A stretch of DNA of 64,000 nucleotides from positions 186,001 to 250,000 of the forward strand of contig NZ_SELQ01000002.1 in NCBI RefSeq assembly GCF_004145405.1. The letters are read 5' to 3'. The DNA comes from Salipiger sp. IMCC34102. GTDB taxonomy: Bacteria; Pseudomonadota; Alphaproteobacteria; Rhodobacterales; Rhodobacteraceae. This document shows, piece after piece, positions 54,373 to 63,693 of this stretch. Each line of letters opens with the position of its first letter. Positions within the stretch are counted from its first letter, which is position 1. The translations under genes and the position numbers were made by a program. The notes under the pieces are model-generated. The model was not told where the DNA came from and did not search any database. It saw only the letters and a list, made by a program, of their open reading frames with translations.

Positions 54373-54929
54373 GGTATCCATTCGCACGACAGCGCCTGGG
54401 GCACCCGGGGGGTGCGGCAGGGTCTGGGTCGTGTCTGTAAAGGGCGAGCCGCGCGACACGCTTCATGCAACCCCTCGGGGTTGCCTGCTGAAGCTTGTGA
54501 CTGTCTGCGCGTTGCATCGCGGTTTGTCTCCGACCCTTTTTGCAAGGGCCCGTTCGGGTGCCCGGTCCTGTCTTCGCAACCGACCAGGGCGATTTACCGG
54601 TCCGGCGTGCGGACCAATTCGGGGCGGCCCGGTCACCCCTTTCCGGGGCGGGCCTGAAATCTCACCGGACCTTTGCGCAAAGCGTCTTGGCAACGGACCG
54701 TAGTTCCTACCTAATCCAGTGATAGGTTCCATGACAACGACAAAATGTCGTGGGTCGACCGGTCGGGCGCCACAAGGCTGACCGTGCTGGCGCCTGATAT
54801 CGTCAGCGGTGCCCGGGGTGTTCGTATCGGTTGCGGGATTGCGGCTGGCTCACGCGCCCGGCGCGCGGGCGCATCAAGGCGTGGGCTAAGCCCCTGCCCC
54901 GGCGGGACGCCGGGGCCAGGGTCACAGGA
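54373..54929. promoter_or_regulatory. 557-base gap: rne leader and control region
   Basis: No gene is seen. Read leftward it should hold the rne promoter and a long 5' leader. Within it, GCAACCCC (54467-54474) and GGGGTTGC (54477-54484) make a tight hairpin, and a TTCG-loop-like stem lies at 54546-54563. CGACA-AAA-TGTCG (54738-54750) is a small palindrome. E. coli RNase E controls its own message through such a leader; a similar role here is inference. Confidence 0.45.
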
Positions 54930-56270
54930 TCAGATATAGTCCGACCGCTGAAGTTGATACTTCGCCATCTTCTCGTTCAGGGTCCGGCGTGGCAGGCAGA
55001 GTTCCTCCATCACGGCGACGATGGATCCCTTGTGGCGGCGCATGGTGTTGTCGATCAGCATCCGCTCGAAGGCTTCGACGAATTCCTTGAGCGGCTTGCC
55101 CTCGGTCGTCATCGCGGGACGCATCTGGTCGTCTTCCTCGCCGTCGGTCATCAGCAGCGACGCGATCGAACCAGAGCCGCGGCGGTTCTGCAGAACCGCC
55201 CGTTCGGCCACGTTGATGAGTTGCCGCACGTTGCCGGGCCAAGGGGCCTGTAGGAGTTGTGCGGCCTCCTGGGCGCTGACCTGGGGCGCGTCGCAGCCGT
55301 ATTCGTCCGAGAATTGCTCGGAGTAATGGGTGAAGAGTGTCAGGATATCCTCGCCGCGTTGCCGCAGGGGCGGAACGACGATCCGCATCGCCGAGATCCG
55401 GTAGTAGAGGTCGGGCCGCAGCACGCTTTCGCAGGTCTTGTCCTGTTCCTGCAGGTTGCAGATCGCGACGATTCGCGTCTCGGCGGGCGTGCCCTGGTCG
55501 TTGAGCGCGGTCAGAAGCCGCGATTGCTGGGCCGCGCTCAACGCCTCGACGTCCTCCAGAACGAGGGTGCCGCCGCGGGCTTCCTCGATGGCCGGGACGG
55601 GATCGGAATCGTCGGCGGGCCCGAAAAGGCGGCGGGTCAAGGAGTCTTCGTCCAGAGCCGAGCAGGAGACGAGGACGAACTTCTTCGACGCGCGTGCGCC
55701 AACCGCGTGCAGCGCATGGGCCACGAGCGTCTTGCCGGTGCCGGTCTCGCCTTCGATCAGCACGTGACCGTCCGCCTGGCCCAGGTCGAGGATGTCCTCC
55801 TTGAGCCGCTCCATCGGGTTGGACGACCCGATCAGCTTCTTCATCAGCGACGTGCCGTCTGACAGTTCACGACGCAACGCCCGGTTGTCGAGCGTCAGGC
55901 GGCGTGCGTTGCAGGCCTTCTTGGCAAGCTCGGTCATCCGATCTGGATTGAACGGCTTTTCGAGAAAGTCGAAGGCCCCTACGCGCATCGCCTCGACGGC
56001 CATGGGCACGTCGCCGTGGCCGGTGATCATGATGACGGGCAGTGCGGAGTCCACCCCGCGCAGCTTCTTGAGGAATTGCATCCCGTCCATGCCGGGCATC
56101 TTCACGTCCGTGACCACGATCCCGCCAAAATCGGGCGAGAGCGCCTTCAGCGCCTCTTCCGCACCGGCGTAGGTCTCGGTCTCGAACCCCGAGAGGGCCA
56201 GCCACTGGCCGATGGACTGGCGCATGTCCTTTTCGTCGTCGACGATGGCGATCTTCATCGCTTTGCTCAT
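54930..56270 (-). CDS. dctD: DctD-like response regulator lacking the GAFTGA loop
   Basis: A 446-residue NtrC-family regulator: receiver domain with phospho-acceptor Asp55 (VVTDVKMPG), AAA domain with Walker A GETGTGKT (residues 174-181), and a C-terminal Fis-type helix (LCLPRRTLNEKM). The segment that should contain ESELFGHE-GAFTGA reads RRLFGPADDSDPVP (residues 213-226), so the sigma-54 contact loop is gone, and Walker B is altered to LVLED. It therefore probably acts without sigma-54, as reported for Rhodobacter NtrC. The partner kinase dctB lies 10 bases upstream. Target genes (dctPQM) are not in the window. Confidence 0.9.
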   Translation of the reverse strand: MSKAMKIAIVDDEKDMRQSIGQWLALSGFETETYAGAEEALKALSPDFGGIVVTDVKMPGMDGMQFLKKLRGVDSALPVIMITGHGDVPMAVEAMRVGAFDFLEKPFNPDRMTELAKKACNARRLTLDNRALRRELSDGTSLMKKLIGSSNPMERLKEDILDLGQADGHVLIEGETGTGKTLVAHALHAVGARASKKFVLVSCSALDEDSLTRRLFGPADDSDPVPAIEEARGGTLVLEDVEALSAAQQSRLLTALNDQGTPAETRIVAICNLQEQDKTCESVLRPDLYYRISAMRIVVPPLRQRGEDILTLFTHYSEQFSDEYGCDAPQVSAQEAAQLLQAPWPGNVRQLINVAERAVLQNRRGSGSIASLLMTDGEEDDQMRPAMTTEGKPLKEFVEAFERMLIDNTMRRHKGSIVAVMEELCLPRRTLNEKMAKYQLQRSDYI

Positions 56271-56280
56271 TTTGGTCTTC

Positions 56281-58035
56281 CTATTCAGCGGCGCGCAGAT
56301 CGGACTTCAGCAAGGGAAGCTGGACTTCGAAGACAGCCCCGCCGCCTGCCCCGTTCCGCGCGGTCATGCGACCACCTAGGTCGTTCACGATCCCTGACGA
56401 GATCGCAAGCCCCAGTCCGACGCCGTCTCCCGGTTGTTTGGTCGTGTAGAAGGGTTCGAAGAGTTCCGTCAGGTCCTCGATCCCGGTGCCGTTGTCGCGG
56501 ACGGTCAGCGTGACCGTGTCGCCGAGCGCCAGGATCACGTCGATGCGCGGATGGGTGGCCGTCTTGGTCGCGTCGAGCGCGTTGCGCAGCAGATTGATGA
56601 TCACCTGTTCCAGCCGCAGCCGGTCGCCGTGGATCAGCGCGGGTTCGCTGGGCAGCGTGCGCGTAATCTCGACCTCGCGGGTCTTCAACTGCGGTTCCAT
56701 CATCGCGAGCGCCGACGAGACGGCCGCACGCGCGTCCACCGGCTCGAAGGCGTCGGAACCCTTGCGGGCGTAGGATTTCAACTGCCGGGTGATCGCGCCC
56801 ATGCGGTCGATCAGGTCGTCGATGCGCTGGAACGAGGCCAGCGTCTCGTCCGGGCGCTTGCGTTGCAACAAGAGCCGTGCGCCCGCGAGATAGGTCTTCA
56901 TGGCGGCGAGCGGCTGGTTCAGCTCGTGGCTGACGGCGGCCGACATCTCCCCCAAGGCGGCCAGCTTCGAGGTCTGCTCCACCGTCTGTTCGGCAACCTG
57001 CAGGTTGCGCTCCATCGCCTTGCGCGCCGCGATCTCGCGCTGGAGAGCCGCGTTGAGCTTGCGCAGGTCCGCGGATTCGCGCTCGAAGGCAGCGACCCGC
57101 GTGGCGGACCGGCGGGACGAAAACCAGAACAGCAGCGCAAGCAGGATGGCGAAGCCCATGACCTCAAGCGCCAGGACGCCGTTGACCCGTTCGCGCACCG
57201 ACGAATAGCTGGTGAAACTGACCATGCGCCAGCCCTGGAACGGCACCCGCTGGTCGCGACGCATCACGGCCTCGCCACGGAAATAGGCGTCGATGGGGAA
57301 ATCGTTCCAGATCTCGGTCGCACGCAAGGCGCGGTCGATGGCACTGGACGGCGGTTCGAGGGCGAGCGCGTCCTCCTCGGCCTGGCCGCGCCAGCGCGGT
57401 TCGGTCGACAGGATGATCGTCCCCTCGCTGTCGGTCACGTAGACCGCGTCCGACACGCCGGCCCAGCCGCGCTCGATCCGGGCAAGGTCCACGGCCACCA
57501 GGATGACGCCCAGCGTCGTGGCGCTGTCCGTCAGCCGCCTGGAGTAGACGAAGGACGACCCGCCCTGTGGCGTCTGGCCCCGGGTGAAGATCGTTGAGTT
57601 CGACCGCACCGCGTTCACGAATTGCGGCGTGCCGCGAAAGCTTTCACCCAAGCGGTTGCGGTCGGTCGCCGCCACGACGCGGCCGTCACTGTCCAGCAGC
57701 ATGAGCGAGGCGGCCTCGATCTCGTCCACGTAGGACAGAAGCCGCTGGGTTGAAAGCGAGAAATCCCCTTCGCGCAAGGCCCCGATCAGGGCCGGGTCGC
57801 GCGACAGAAGCTGCGGGACGATGGCATTGCGCTGCAGCTCGGCCATCAGGTTGGCGACGTAAAGCGTCAGGCGCACCTCCGCCCGGTTGCGAGTGGATTC
57901 GGTGAAGCGTTCCGTCAGCAGGATGTTGGTGACATAGATCGTGGCCGCCCCCAGAAGACACAGGGCCAGCACGGCCAGGCGCAAGCGCCAGCGGGACAGC
58001 ACGGTCCGGGCCTTATGAGCGGGTCGTTTCGACAT
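56281..58035 (-). CDS. dctB: DctB-like sensor histidine kinase
   Basis: A 584-residue membrane kinase. Helix 1 (residues 16-38) and helix 2 (about 285-305) flank a 245-residue periplasmic PDC/Cache sensor region. A short coiled coil with ERESADLRKLNAALQREIAAR leads to the H-box AAVSHELNQPLAAMKTYLAGA and the ATPase domain (N-box IINLLRNALDATK, G1 DNGTGI, G2 GDGVGLGLAI). DctB senses C4-dicarboxylates such as succinate and controls DctD. The ATG giving MSKRPAHKART is used; an upstream in-frame start is possible. Confidence 0.92.
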   Translation of the reverse strand: MSKRPAHKARTVLSRWRLRLAVLALCLLGAATIYVTNILLTERFTESTRNRAEVRLTLYVANLMAELQRNAIVPQLLSRDPALIGALREGDFSLSTQRLLSYVDEIEAASLMLLDSDGRVVAATDRNRLGESFRGTPQFVNAVRSNSTIFTRGQTPQGGSSFVYSRRLTDSATTLGVILVAVDLARIERGWAGVSDAVYVTDSEGTIILSTEPRWRGQAEEDALALEPPSSAIDRALRATEIWNDFPIDAYFRGEAVMRRDQRVPFQGWRMVSFTSYSSVRERVNGVLALEVMGFAILLALLFWFSSRRSATRVAAFERESADLRKLNAALQREIAARKAMERNLQVAEQTVEQTSKLAALGEMSAAVSHELNQPLAAMKTYLAGARLLLQRKRPDETLASFQRIDDLIDRMGAITRQLKSYARKGSDAFEPVDARAAVSSALAMMEPQLKTREVEITRTLPSEPALIHGDRLRLEQVIINLLRNALDATKTATHPRIDVILALGDTVTLTVRDNGTGIEDLTELFEPFYTTKQPGDGVGLGLAISSGIVNDLGGRMTARNGAGGGAVFEVQLPLLKSDLRAAE

Positions 58036-58080
58036 CCGCCGAACGATAGGTCGGCGCAGCGGCCTTGCCAAGCGCGCCAC

Positions 58081-58746
58081 TCAGGCGTCAGCGAGTTGCC
58101 GCACAAGCCCCGTGAAGACCGCGCGGCCCGCATCGCTGCCCGTCGCCGGGTCGACCGCACGCTCGGGATGGGGCATCATGCCCAGCACCCGGCGGTTCTG
58201 CGACAAGATGCCGGCGATATCGTTCTGGCTGCCGTTGAAGTTCGCGCCATAGGCGAAGGCGATGCGGTCCTCGTCGCGCAACTGCGCCAGCGTCTGTGCA
58301 TCGGCGAAGTAATTCCCGTCGTGATGCGCCACCGGAAGGCTGACGACCGTGTCCGCGCCATAGCCTTCGGTGAAGACACAGTCCGCGGTCACGACCCGAA
58401 GCGGCGTCGATTTGCATACGAAGGTCAGGCCCGCGTTGCGCATCAGGGCGCCGGGCAGAAGACCCGTCTCGCACAGGACCTGAAATCCGTTGCAGACTCC
58501 CAGCGCGTAACCGCCCCGCTCCACGTGGGCCTTGAGGGCGGCGCAGACCGGCGAGTTCGCGGCGATCGCCCCGCAGCGCAGGTAATCCCCGAAGGAGAAT
58601 CCGCCCGGAACCGCGACCAGGTCGACATCGCCGATCTCGGCGTCCTTGTGCCAGACCATGCGCACGTCGGCGCCCGCTTCGCGCAGCGCCACGGCCATGT
58701 CGCGGTCGCAATTCGACCCGGGAAAGACGAGAACGGCGGCCTTCAT
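58081..58746 (-). CDS. purQ: Phosphoribosylformylglycinamidine synthase subunit PurQ
   Basis: A 221-residue class I glutamine amidotransferase, delivering ammonia to PurL in purine synthesis. The nucleophile Cys85 is in GVCNGFQ, and the His/Glu dyad is in MPHPERA. It starts MKAAVLVFPGSNCD; the longer frame is not needed. It works with the small purS subunit and PurL; purS is two genes upstream. An NT5C-like gene sits between and overlaps purQ by 4 bases. Confidence 0.96.
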   Translation of the reverse strand: MKAAVLVFPGSNCDRDMAVALREAGADVRMVWHKDAEIGDVDLVAVPGGFSFGDYLRCGAIAANSPVCAALKAHVERGGYALGVCNGFQVLCETGLLPGALMRNAGLTFVCKSTPLRVVTADCVFTEGYGADTVVSLPVAHHDGNYFADAQTLAQLRDEDRIAFAYGANFNGSQNDIAGILSQNRRVLGMMPHPERAVDPATGSDAGRAVFTGLVRQLADA

Positions 58747-59273
58747 GCGGAAATCTCCCCCAGACGGACGTCGCAATCGTCCCAATGCGCCAGGCGGTCG
58801 GGCCAGTCGTGCCCGTGATTGTGCAGGGCGGAAAAGAGCAGGCCCTTGCCTGCGAACCCTTCGAAATGGTGCGCGTGGTCGTCGATCAGCACATCGGCCC
58901 GCAGGATGCTCTTGTCGCCGCAGAAGACGAGGTTCGAGATCGGGAAATCGGGGAAATGCCGTTCCATCCAGGCCACCTTGTGCACGCAGGAGGCGGGATA
59001 TTCCATCGCGGCGGAGGCCACGAATACGTCGTGCTCGGCCCGTAGCCGCCGCAGCGCGTCCTGCGCCCCCGGCACCGGGTCGAGGTCGGCGAAGAACAGC
59101 CCCGTATGCAGACGGCGTTCGACCTCGGCGGCCATCTCCGCCGGGGCCTTGTCGCGCAGCTCGCAGCCGCGCAGATCCTCGTCCGTCGGATCGAAGCCGA
59201 GGTCGCGGTAGAGCCTGCGCTGACCCGCGTGGGCGTCCGCCAGGACCTCGTCCATGTCGATGGCGATGCGCAT
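58743..59273 (-). CDS. 5'-nucleotidase, NT5C-type HAD phosphatase
   Basis: A 176-residue HAD-superfamily phosphatase. Motif I is DMDEVLAD with the nucleophile Asp near residue 7; a later DDH segment (VLIDDHAHHFEGF) fits motif III/IV of 5'(3')-deoxyribonucleotidases. It would dephosphorylate nucleoside monophosphates, trimming pools of IMP/GMP or dNMPs. It lies between purS and purQ, overlapping both, which is a notable position. Confidence 0.85.
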   Translation of the reverse strand: MRIAIDMDEVLADAHAGQRRLYRDLGFDPTDEDLRGCELRDKAPAEMAAEVERRLHTGLFFADLDPVPGAQDALRRLRAEHDVFVASAAMEYPASCVHKVAWMERHFPDFPISNLVFCGDKSILRADVLIDDHAHHFEGFAGKGLLFSALHNHGHDWPDRLAHWDDCDVRLGEISA

Positions 59274-59503
59274 CAGGACAGGTCGATCCTGTAGGACTCG
59301 ATCACCGTGTTCGCCAGAAGCTTCTCGCACATCTCGCGCACCCGCGCCTCGTCCGTACCGTCTGCGAGATCCAGTTCGATCACCTTGCCCTGCCGGACAC
59401 CGTCCACCCCGTCGAATCCCAGCGCCCCGAGCGCGTGGCGGATCGCCTCTCCCTGCGGGTCGAGAACGCCGTCCTTGAGCATGACGTGGACAGTGGCCTT
59501 CAT
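59273..59503 (-). CDS. purS: Phosphoribosylformylglycinamidine synthase subunit PurS
   Basis: A 76-residue ferredoxin-like subunit that bridges PurQ and PurL. The start MKATVHVMLKDGVLDPQGEA and the central GVRQGKVIELDL are diagnostic. Its TGA shares one base with the ATG of the nucleotidase gene (TGATG-type junction). purC lies 10 bases upstream. Confidence 0.96.
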   Translation of the reverse strand: MKATVHVMLKDGVLDPQGEAIRHALGALGFDGVDGVRQGKVIELDLADGTDEARVREMCEKLLANTVIESYRIDLS

Positions 59504-59513
59504 CGGTCTCTCC

Positions 59514-60275
59514 TCAGTTGATCAGCGTGGGCTTGGGGCGATGGGTGACATTGCTGGGCAGCACGCCCAGGCGTCGCGCGACTTCCGTGTAGGCGTCCGA
59601 GAGCGAACCCAGATCCTGGCGGAACACGTCCTTGTCCAGCTTCTGGCCGCTTTCGATGTCCCAAAGCCGGCAGCTGTCGGGGCTGATCTCGTCGGCGACG
59701 ACGAGCCGCATGTAGTCGTTGTCCCAGATCCGGCCGACCTCGATCTTGAAGTCGACCAGCTTGATGCCCACGCCGTGCATGACGCCGGACATGAAGTCGT
59801 TCACCCGCAACGCCATGGCCACGATATCGTCCATGTCCGCCTGCGAGGCCCAGCCGAAGGCGATGATGTATTCCTCGGGCACGAGCGGATCGCCCAGCTT
59901 GTCGTCCTTGAGGCTGAACTCGACGATCGGGCGCGGCAGGGCGGCGCCCTCCTCCATGCCGAGCCGCTTGGCCATTGAGCCCGCGGCGAAGTTGCGCACG
60001 ATGATCTCCAGGGGAATGATCTCGACTTGGCGAATGAGCTGTTCGCGCATGTTCAGACGGCGGATGAAGTGCGTCGGAATGCCGATGTTCTGCAACCCGG
60101 TCATGAAGAATTCCGACAGGCGGTTGTTGAGCACGCCCTTGCCTTCGATGACGTCCTTCTTGGCGCCGTTGCCGGCGGTCGCGTCATCCTTGAAGTACTG
60201 CACGAAGGTGCCCGGTTCGGGTCCTTCGTAAAGGATCTTGGCCTTGCCTTCGTAGACCAGCTTGCGACGTGCCAT
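59514..60275 (-). CDS. purC: Phosphoribosylaminoimidazole-succinocarboxamide synthase
   Basis: A 253-residue SAICAR synthase. It begins [20 protein letters not shown] and has the signatures [14 protein letters not shown] and [10 protein letters not shown], with [12 protein letters not shown] near residue 195. It is the first gene of purC-purS-NT5C-purQ and is read leftward. A long in-frame extension to 61274 is a shadow of the methyltransferase gene. Confidence 0.97.
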   Translation of the reverse strand: MARRKLVYEGKAKILYEGPEPGTFVQYFKDDATAGNGAKKDVIEGKGVLNNRLSEFFMTGLQNIGIPTHFIRRLNMREQLIRQVEIIPLEIIVRNFAAGSMAKRLGMEEGAALPRPIVEFSLKDDKLGDPLVPEEYIIAFGWASQADMDDIVAMALRVNDFMSGVMHGVGIKLVDFKIEVGRIWDNDYMRLVVADEISPDSCRLWDIESGQKLDKDVFRQDLGSLSDAYTEVARRLGVLPSNVTHRPKPTLIN

Positions 60276-60419
60276 GGGATGCCCCGATCTTTTGCGCGGA
60301 CATGGATGCCCGCCTCCTGCGCCTCTTACGACGAAGGTGCCCGGGCGGCAAGCGCCTCGCCGTTGCGCACGGGCGGGTGCGGGTCTAGAAGGCTGCAAAC
60401 TCTTGCAAGGATGCCAAAG

Positions 60420-61433
60420 ATGACCACAGCACTCGTCGACATGCTGTCTTCCCGCGACTGGATCCTGGCGGATGGCGCCACGGGGACCAACCTCTTCAAC
60501 ATGGGATTGTCCTCGGGCGACGCGCCGGAAATGTGGAACATCGACCATCCCGACCGGATCACGAAGCTCTACCAGGACGCGGTGGACGCGGGCTCTGACC
60601 TTTTCCTGACCAACAGTTTCGGCGGCAACGCGAGCCGGTTGAAGCTGCACGACGCGCAGTCCCGCGTGTTCGAGCTGAACAAGGCGGCCGCCGAACTGGG
60701 CCGCGCCGTGGCCGACAAGGCGGGTCGTCCTGTCGTGGTGGCAGGCTCGGTCGGTCCCACCGGCGACATCATGGCGCCCATGGGCACGCTGACCCACGAG
60801 TCCGCGGTCGAGATGTTTCACGAGCAGGCCGAGGGCCTGAAGGCCGGCGGTGCCGACGTGCTCTGGGTCGAGACGATCTCGGCTTTCGAGGAATACAAGG
60901 CCGCCGCCGAGGCCTTCCGCCTGGCGGACATGCCCTGGTGCGGCACCATGAGCTTCGACACCGCGGGCCGCACGATGATGGGCGTGACCAGCAAGGACAT
61001 GGTGAACCACGTGGGCAAGCTGGGCTACCAGCCGCTGGCCTTCGGCGCGAACTGCGGCACCGGCGCGTCCGACCTTCTGCGCACGATCCTCGGGATGGAG
61101 GAGGCCGATCCCGGCCAGCCGCTGATTTCCAAGGGCAATGCGGGTATCCCGAAGTATCACGACGGCCATATTCACTACGACGGCACGCCGGAACTCATGG
61201 CCGATTACGCCGAACTCGCACGCAATTGCGGCGCGCGGATCATCGGCGGCTGCTGCGGCACCACGCCGGAGCATCTCGCGGCCATGCGCGAGGCGCTGGA
61301 AACGCGTCCCAAGGGCGACCGCCCGACGCTGGAGCAGATCACCGCCGCCTTGGGCGATTTCTCCTCCGAAAGCGACGGCACCGATGGCAATGCCCCCACC
61401 CGCACCGCCCGCCGGGGCCGCCGCCGCGGCTGA
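60420..61433 (+). CDS. bmt: Homocysteine S-methyltransferase (betaine-homocysteine methyltransferase-like)
   Basis: A 337-residue TIM-barrel enzyme. The N-terminal [17 protein letters not shown] block and the zinc-binding Cys residues in GANCGTG and [10 protein letters not shown] are those of BHMT and MetH N-terminal domains. A basic tail ([10 protein letters not shown]) is added. It could use glycine betaine, or, with the corrinoid protein 1.3 kb downstream, act as the homocysteine half of a split methionine synthase. Start chosen at MTTALVD with AAGG upstream; MPKMTT is the alternative. Confidence 0.88.
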   Translation: MTTALVDMLSSRDWILADGATGTNLFNMGLSSGDAPEMWNIDHPDRITKLYQDAVDAGSDLFLTNSFGGNASRLKLHDAQSRVFELNKAAAELGRAVADKAGRPVVVAGSVGPTGDIMAPMGTLTHESAVEMFHEQAEGLKAGGADVLWVETISAFEEYKAAAEAFRLADMPWCGTMSFDTAGRTMMGVTSKDMVNHVGKLGYQPLAFGANCGTGASDLLRTILGMEEADPGQPLISKGNAGIPKYHDGHIHYDGTPELMADYAELARNCGARIIGGCCGTTPEHLAAMREALETRPKGDRPTLEQITAALGDFSSESDGTDGNAPTRTARRGRRRG

Positions 61434-61509
61434 CCCCGGCGAATGCGCAACCCCCGTCGTCCGGATCCTTCATCTGGCCGGATAAACTCCGGGGGAGCGC
61501 GGCAGGCGC

Positions 61510-61524
61510 GGGGGCAGAGCCCCC
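61510..61524. terminator. Short hairpin between convergent genes
   Basis: GGGGGC (61510-61515), AGA, GCCCCC (61519-61524) lies between the methyltransferase and the leftward radical SAM gene. There is no T-run; weak evidence only. Confidence 0.3.
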
Positions 61525-61533
61525 TCCTTATCT

Positions 61534-62613
61534 TCAGAAAAGCGCCAGCTGATCCCCGGGCGCCGGCGGCACCTTGAATAGATCGCACCGCAACGGTGGC
61601 AGGTCCCGCTTCAGTCCCAGCTTTCGGGCAGCCAGGTCGAAGCGTTGCTTCGTCAGCCGCGCCCATTCCCCCTGCCCGGTCATCCGTTGCCCCCATTCGG
61701 GATCGTAGGTCTTGCCGCCGTGCAATTCGCGCACCCGCGCCATGATCCGGGCAGCGCGGTCGGGATAGGTCTCGCGCACCCAGTCCTCGAACAAACCCGC
61801 GACCTCGCGCGGCAACCTCAGGACGATGGCGGAGGCCGCGACCGCCCCCGCCTCGGCCGCGCGGGCCAGGATCGTCTCGACCTCGTGATCGGTAAGCGCC
61901 GGCACGATGGGGGACACCATGACGCGTACGTCCACGCCCGCGTCGGTCAGCGCGCGGATCGCCCGCAGGCGCGCGGCTGGCGACGGCACCCGGGGTTCCA
62001 TGGCACGCGCGGTCGCGGGGTCCAGCGTCGTGACGGAAATGCCCACCCGCACCAGCCCCTTCGCGGCCATCGGGCCCAGGATGTCGATGTCGCGGGTAAT
62101 CATCGCCCCCTTGGTGACGATGCCCACGGGATGCTCGAACTCCGCCAGGACCTTCAGGATCCCGCGCATGATCCGCCGGTCGCGTTCGATGGGCTGGTAG
62201 GGATCCGTGTTGGTGCCGATCGCGATGACCTTCGGCACGTAGCCCTTGGCCCGCAATTCGCGCCACAGCAGGTTCGGCGCATCGGGGCGCGCGATCAGCC
62301 GCGTTTCGAAATCCAGCCCCGGCGACAGGCCGAGGTAGGCGTGGCTCGGGCGCGCAAAGCAATAGATGCAACCATGTTCGCAGCCGCGGTAGGGATTGAT
62401 CGATCGATCGAAACCGACATCCGGGGAGGTGTTGCGGGTGATGACGCGCCGCGGCACTTCTTCGCTGACTTCGGTGCGCAGGACCGTCAGTTCCTCCTCC
62501 CGCGCCCAGCCGTCGTCGACGGCCTCGACGTGCACCCGGTCGAACCGGTTGTCGGGATTCGTCAGCGCCGCGCGGCCGGGCGCACGGAAGGACGGTGGAG
62601 CTTCGTTTTGCAT
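61534..62613 (-). CDS. PA0069 family radical SAM protein
   Basis: A 359-residue SplB-like radical SAM protein. The [4Fe-4S] cluster motif CEHGCIYCFAR (CxxxCxxC) is near residue 78, after the lead-in FDRSINPYRG. Family members are widespread and uncharacterised, often linked to DNA repair by similarity to spore photoproduct lyase, but without proof. A long upstream in-frame extension is rejected; the start MQNEAPPSF is reasonable. Confidence 0.9.
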   Translation of the reverse strand: MQNEAPPSFRAPGRAALTNPDNRFDRVHVEAVDDGWAREEELTVLRTEVSEEVPRRVITRNTSPDVGFDRSINPYRGCEHGCIYCFARPSHAYLGLSPGLDFETRLIARPDAPNLLWRELRAKGYVPKVIAIGTNTDPYQPIERDRRIMRGILKVLAEFEHPVGIVTKGAMITRDIDILGPMAAKGLVRVGISVTTLDPATARAMEPRVPSPAARLRAIRALTDAGVDVRVMVSPIVPALTDHEVETILARAAEAGAVAASAIVLRLPREVAGLFEDWVRETYPDRAARIMARVRELHGGKTYDPEWGQRMTGQGEWARLTKQRFDLAARKLGLKRDLPPLRCDLFKVPPAPGDQLALF

Positions 62614-62757
62614 TGCTCAACGGTAGAACGGATGGTGAACATTGACAAGAGGTCGCCGCAGGATCGCACTATGTCGCAAAACGTCGCGTGACACCGCCCG
62701 GGCCTGCCCATATCATTTCGTGAAACTGGTCAGACACATGCCGAAAGGACCACGCCC

Positions 62758-63459
62758 ATGTCCGATGACGAAGACATCATACTGGCCGAACTTAACGATG
62801 AGGATCTCGTCGCGCAGATGTTCGACGATCTCTACGACGGCATGAAGGAGGAGATCGAGGAAGGCGTTCAGATCCTGTTGGAGCGTGGCTGGGCCCCCTA
62901 CAAGATCCTGACCGAGGCGCTGGTCGGCGGCATGACCATCGTCGGCGCAGATTTCCGCGACGGGATCCTCTTCGTCCCCGAGGTTCTGCTGGCCGCCAAC
63001 GCGATGAAGGGCGGCATGGCGATCCTCAAGCCGCTGCTGGCCGAAACCGGCGCGCCTCGCGTGGGCAAGATGGTGATCGGCACCGTGAAGGGCGACATCC
63101 ACGACATCGGCAAGAACCTCGTCGGCATGATGATGGAAGGTGCGGGCTTCGAGGTCGTCGATCTGGGCATCAACAATGCCGTTGAAGGCTACATCGAGGC
63201 GCTCGAGACCGAGACGCCGGATATCCTCGGCATGTCCGCGCTGCTGACGACGACGATGCCCTACATGAAGGTAGTCATCGACACCATGGTCGAGAAGGGC
63301 CTGCGCGACGACTACATCGTTCTCGTGGGCGGTGCCCCGCTGAACGAGGAATTCGGCCGTGCCATCGGGGCGGACGCCTACTGCCGCGACGCGGCCGTCG
63401 CGGTGGAGACCGCGAAGACCTTCATGGCCCGCAAGCACAACCAGGCCACGGCCAATTGA
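62758..63459 (+). CDS. Corrinoid (B12-binding) protein, MtbC/MetH-like
   Basis: A 233-residue protein with the helical cap domain (residues 15-95) and Rossmann B12-binding domain. The cobalt-ligand motif GDIHDIGKN places the lower-axial His115, followed by SALLTTT and LVGGAPLN. It carries a methyl group on cobalamin between methyltransferases. The nearby homocysteine methyltransferase and the DUF1638 gene suggest a corrinoid methyl-transfer system, perhaps a split methionine synthase. The ribosome site is GAAAGG. Confidence 0.92.
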   Translation: MSDDEDIILAELNDEDLVAQMFDDLYDGMKEEIEEGVQILLERGWAPYKILTEALVGGMTIVGADFRDGILFVPEVLLAANAMKGGMAILKPLLAETGAPRVGKMVIGTVKGDIHDIGKNLVGMMMEGAGFEVVDLGINNAVEGYIEALETETPDILGMSALLTTTMPYMKVVIDTMVEKGLRDDYIVLVGGAPLNEEFGRAIGADAYCRDAAVAVETAKTFMARKHNQATAN

Positions 63460-63537
63460 GACCCGTCGCGGCTTCGGTTTGACTGGACGTCCGAAGCCGC
63501 GCTCTCTATGCTGGGGGTGTCCTGACGGAGCTGCCTT

Positions 63538-63693
63538 ATGCCGACCCGTAATTTCATCGCATTGATCGCCGTCGTCCTGCTTCTGTCCGCCCTGACGATC
63601 TGGATGGCAAGCGCGTCCGTGGGCTTGGCCCTGCTGCCCGCCCTCTCGACCGTTGCCCTTGTCCTCAGCGTGTTGATTCGCCGCCAGCAATGA
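63538..63693 (+). CDS. Tiny membrane protein (51 aa)
   Basis: A 51-codon frame, too short for many gene finders, with two hydrophobic stretches (residues 6-24 and 26-47) and basic ends (MPTRNF, IRRQQ). GGAGC is 9 bases before the ATG. Its TGA overlaps the ATG of the DUF1638 gene (ATGA), good evidence that it is translated. A two-helix hairpin in the inner membrane is likely; no family is recognised. Confidence 0.7.
   Translation: MPTRNFIALIAVVLLLSALTIWMASASVGLALLPALSTVALVLSVLIRRQQ

Noticed and set aside
54546-54563. Hairpin with T-run nearby, as a terminator for a rightward gene
   Set aside because: The T-run precedes the stem rather than following it, and no rightward gene ends there.
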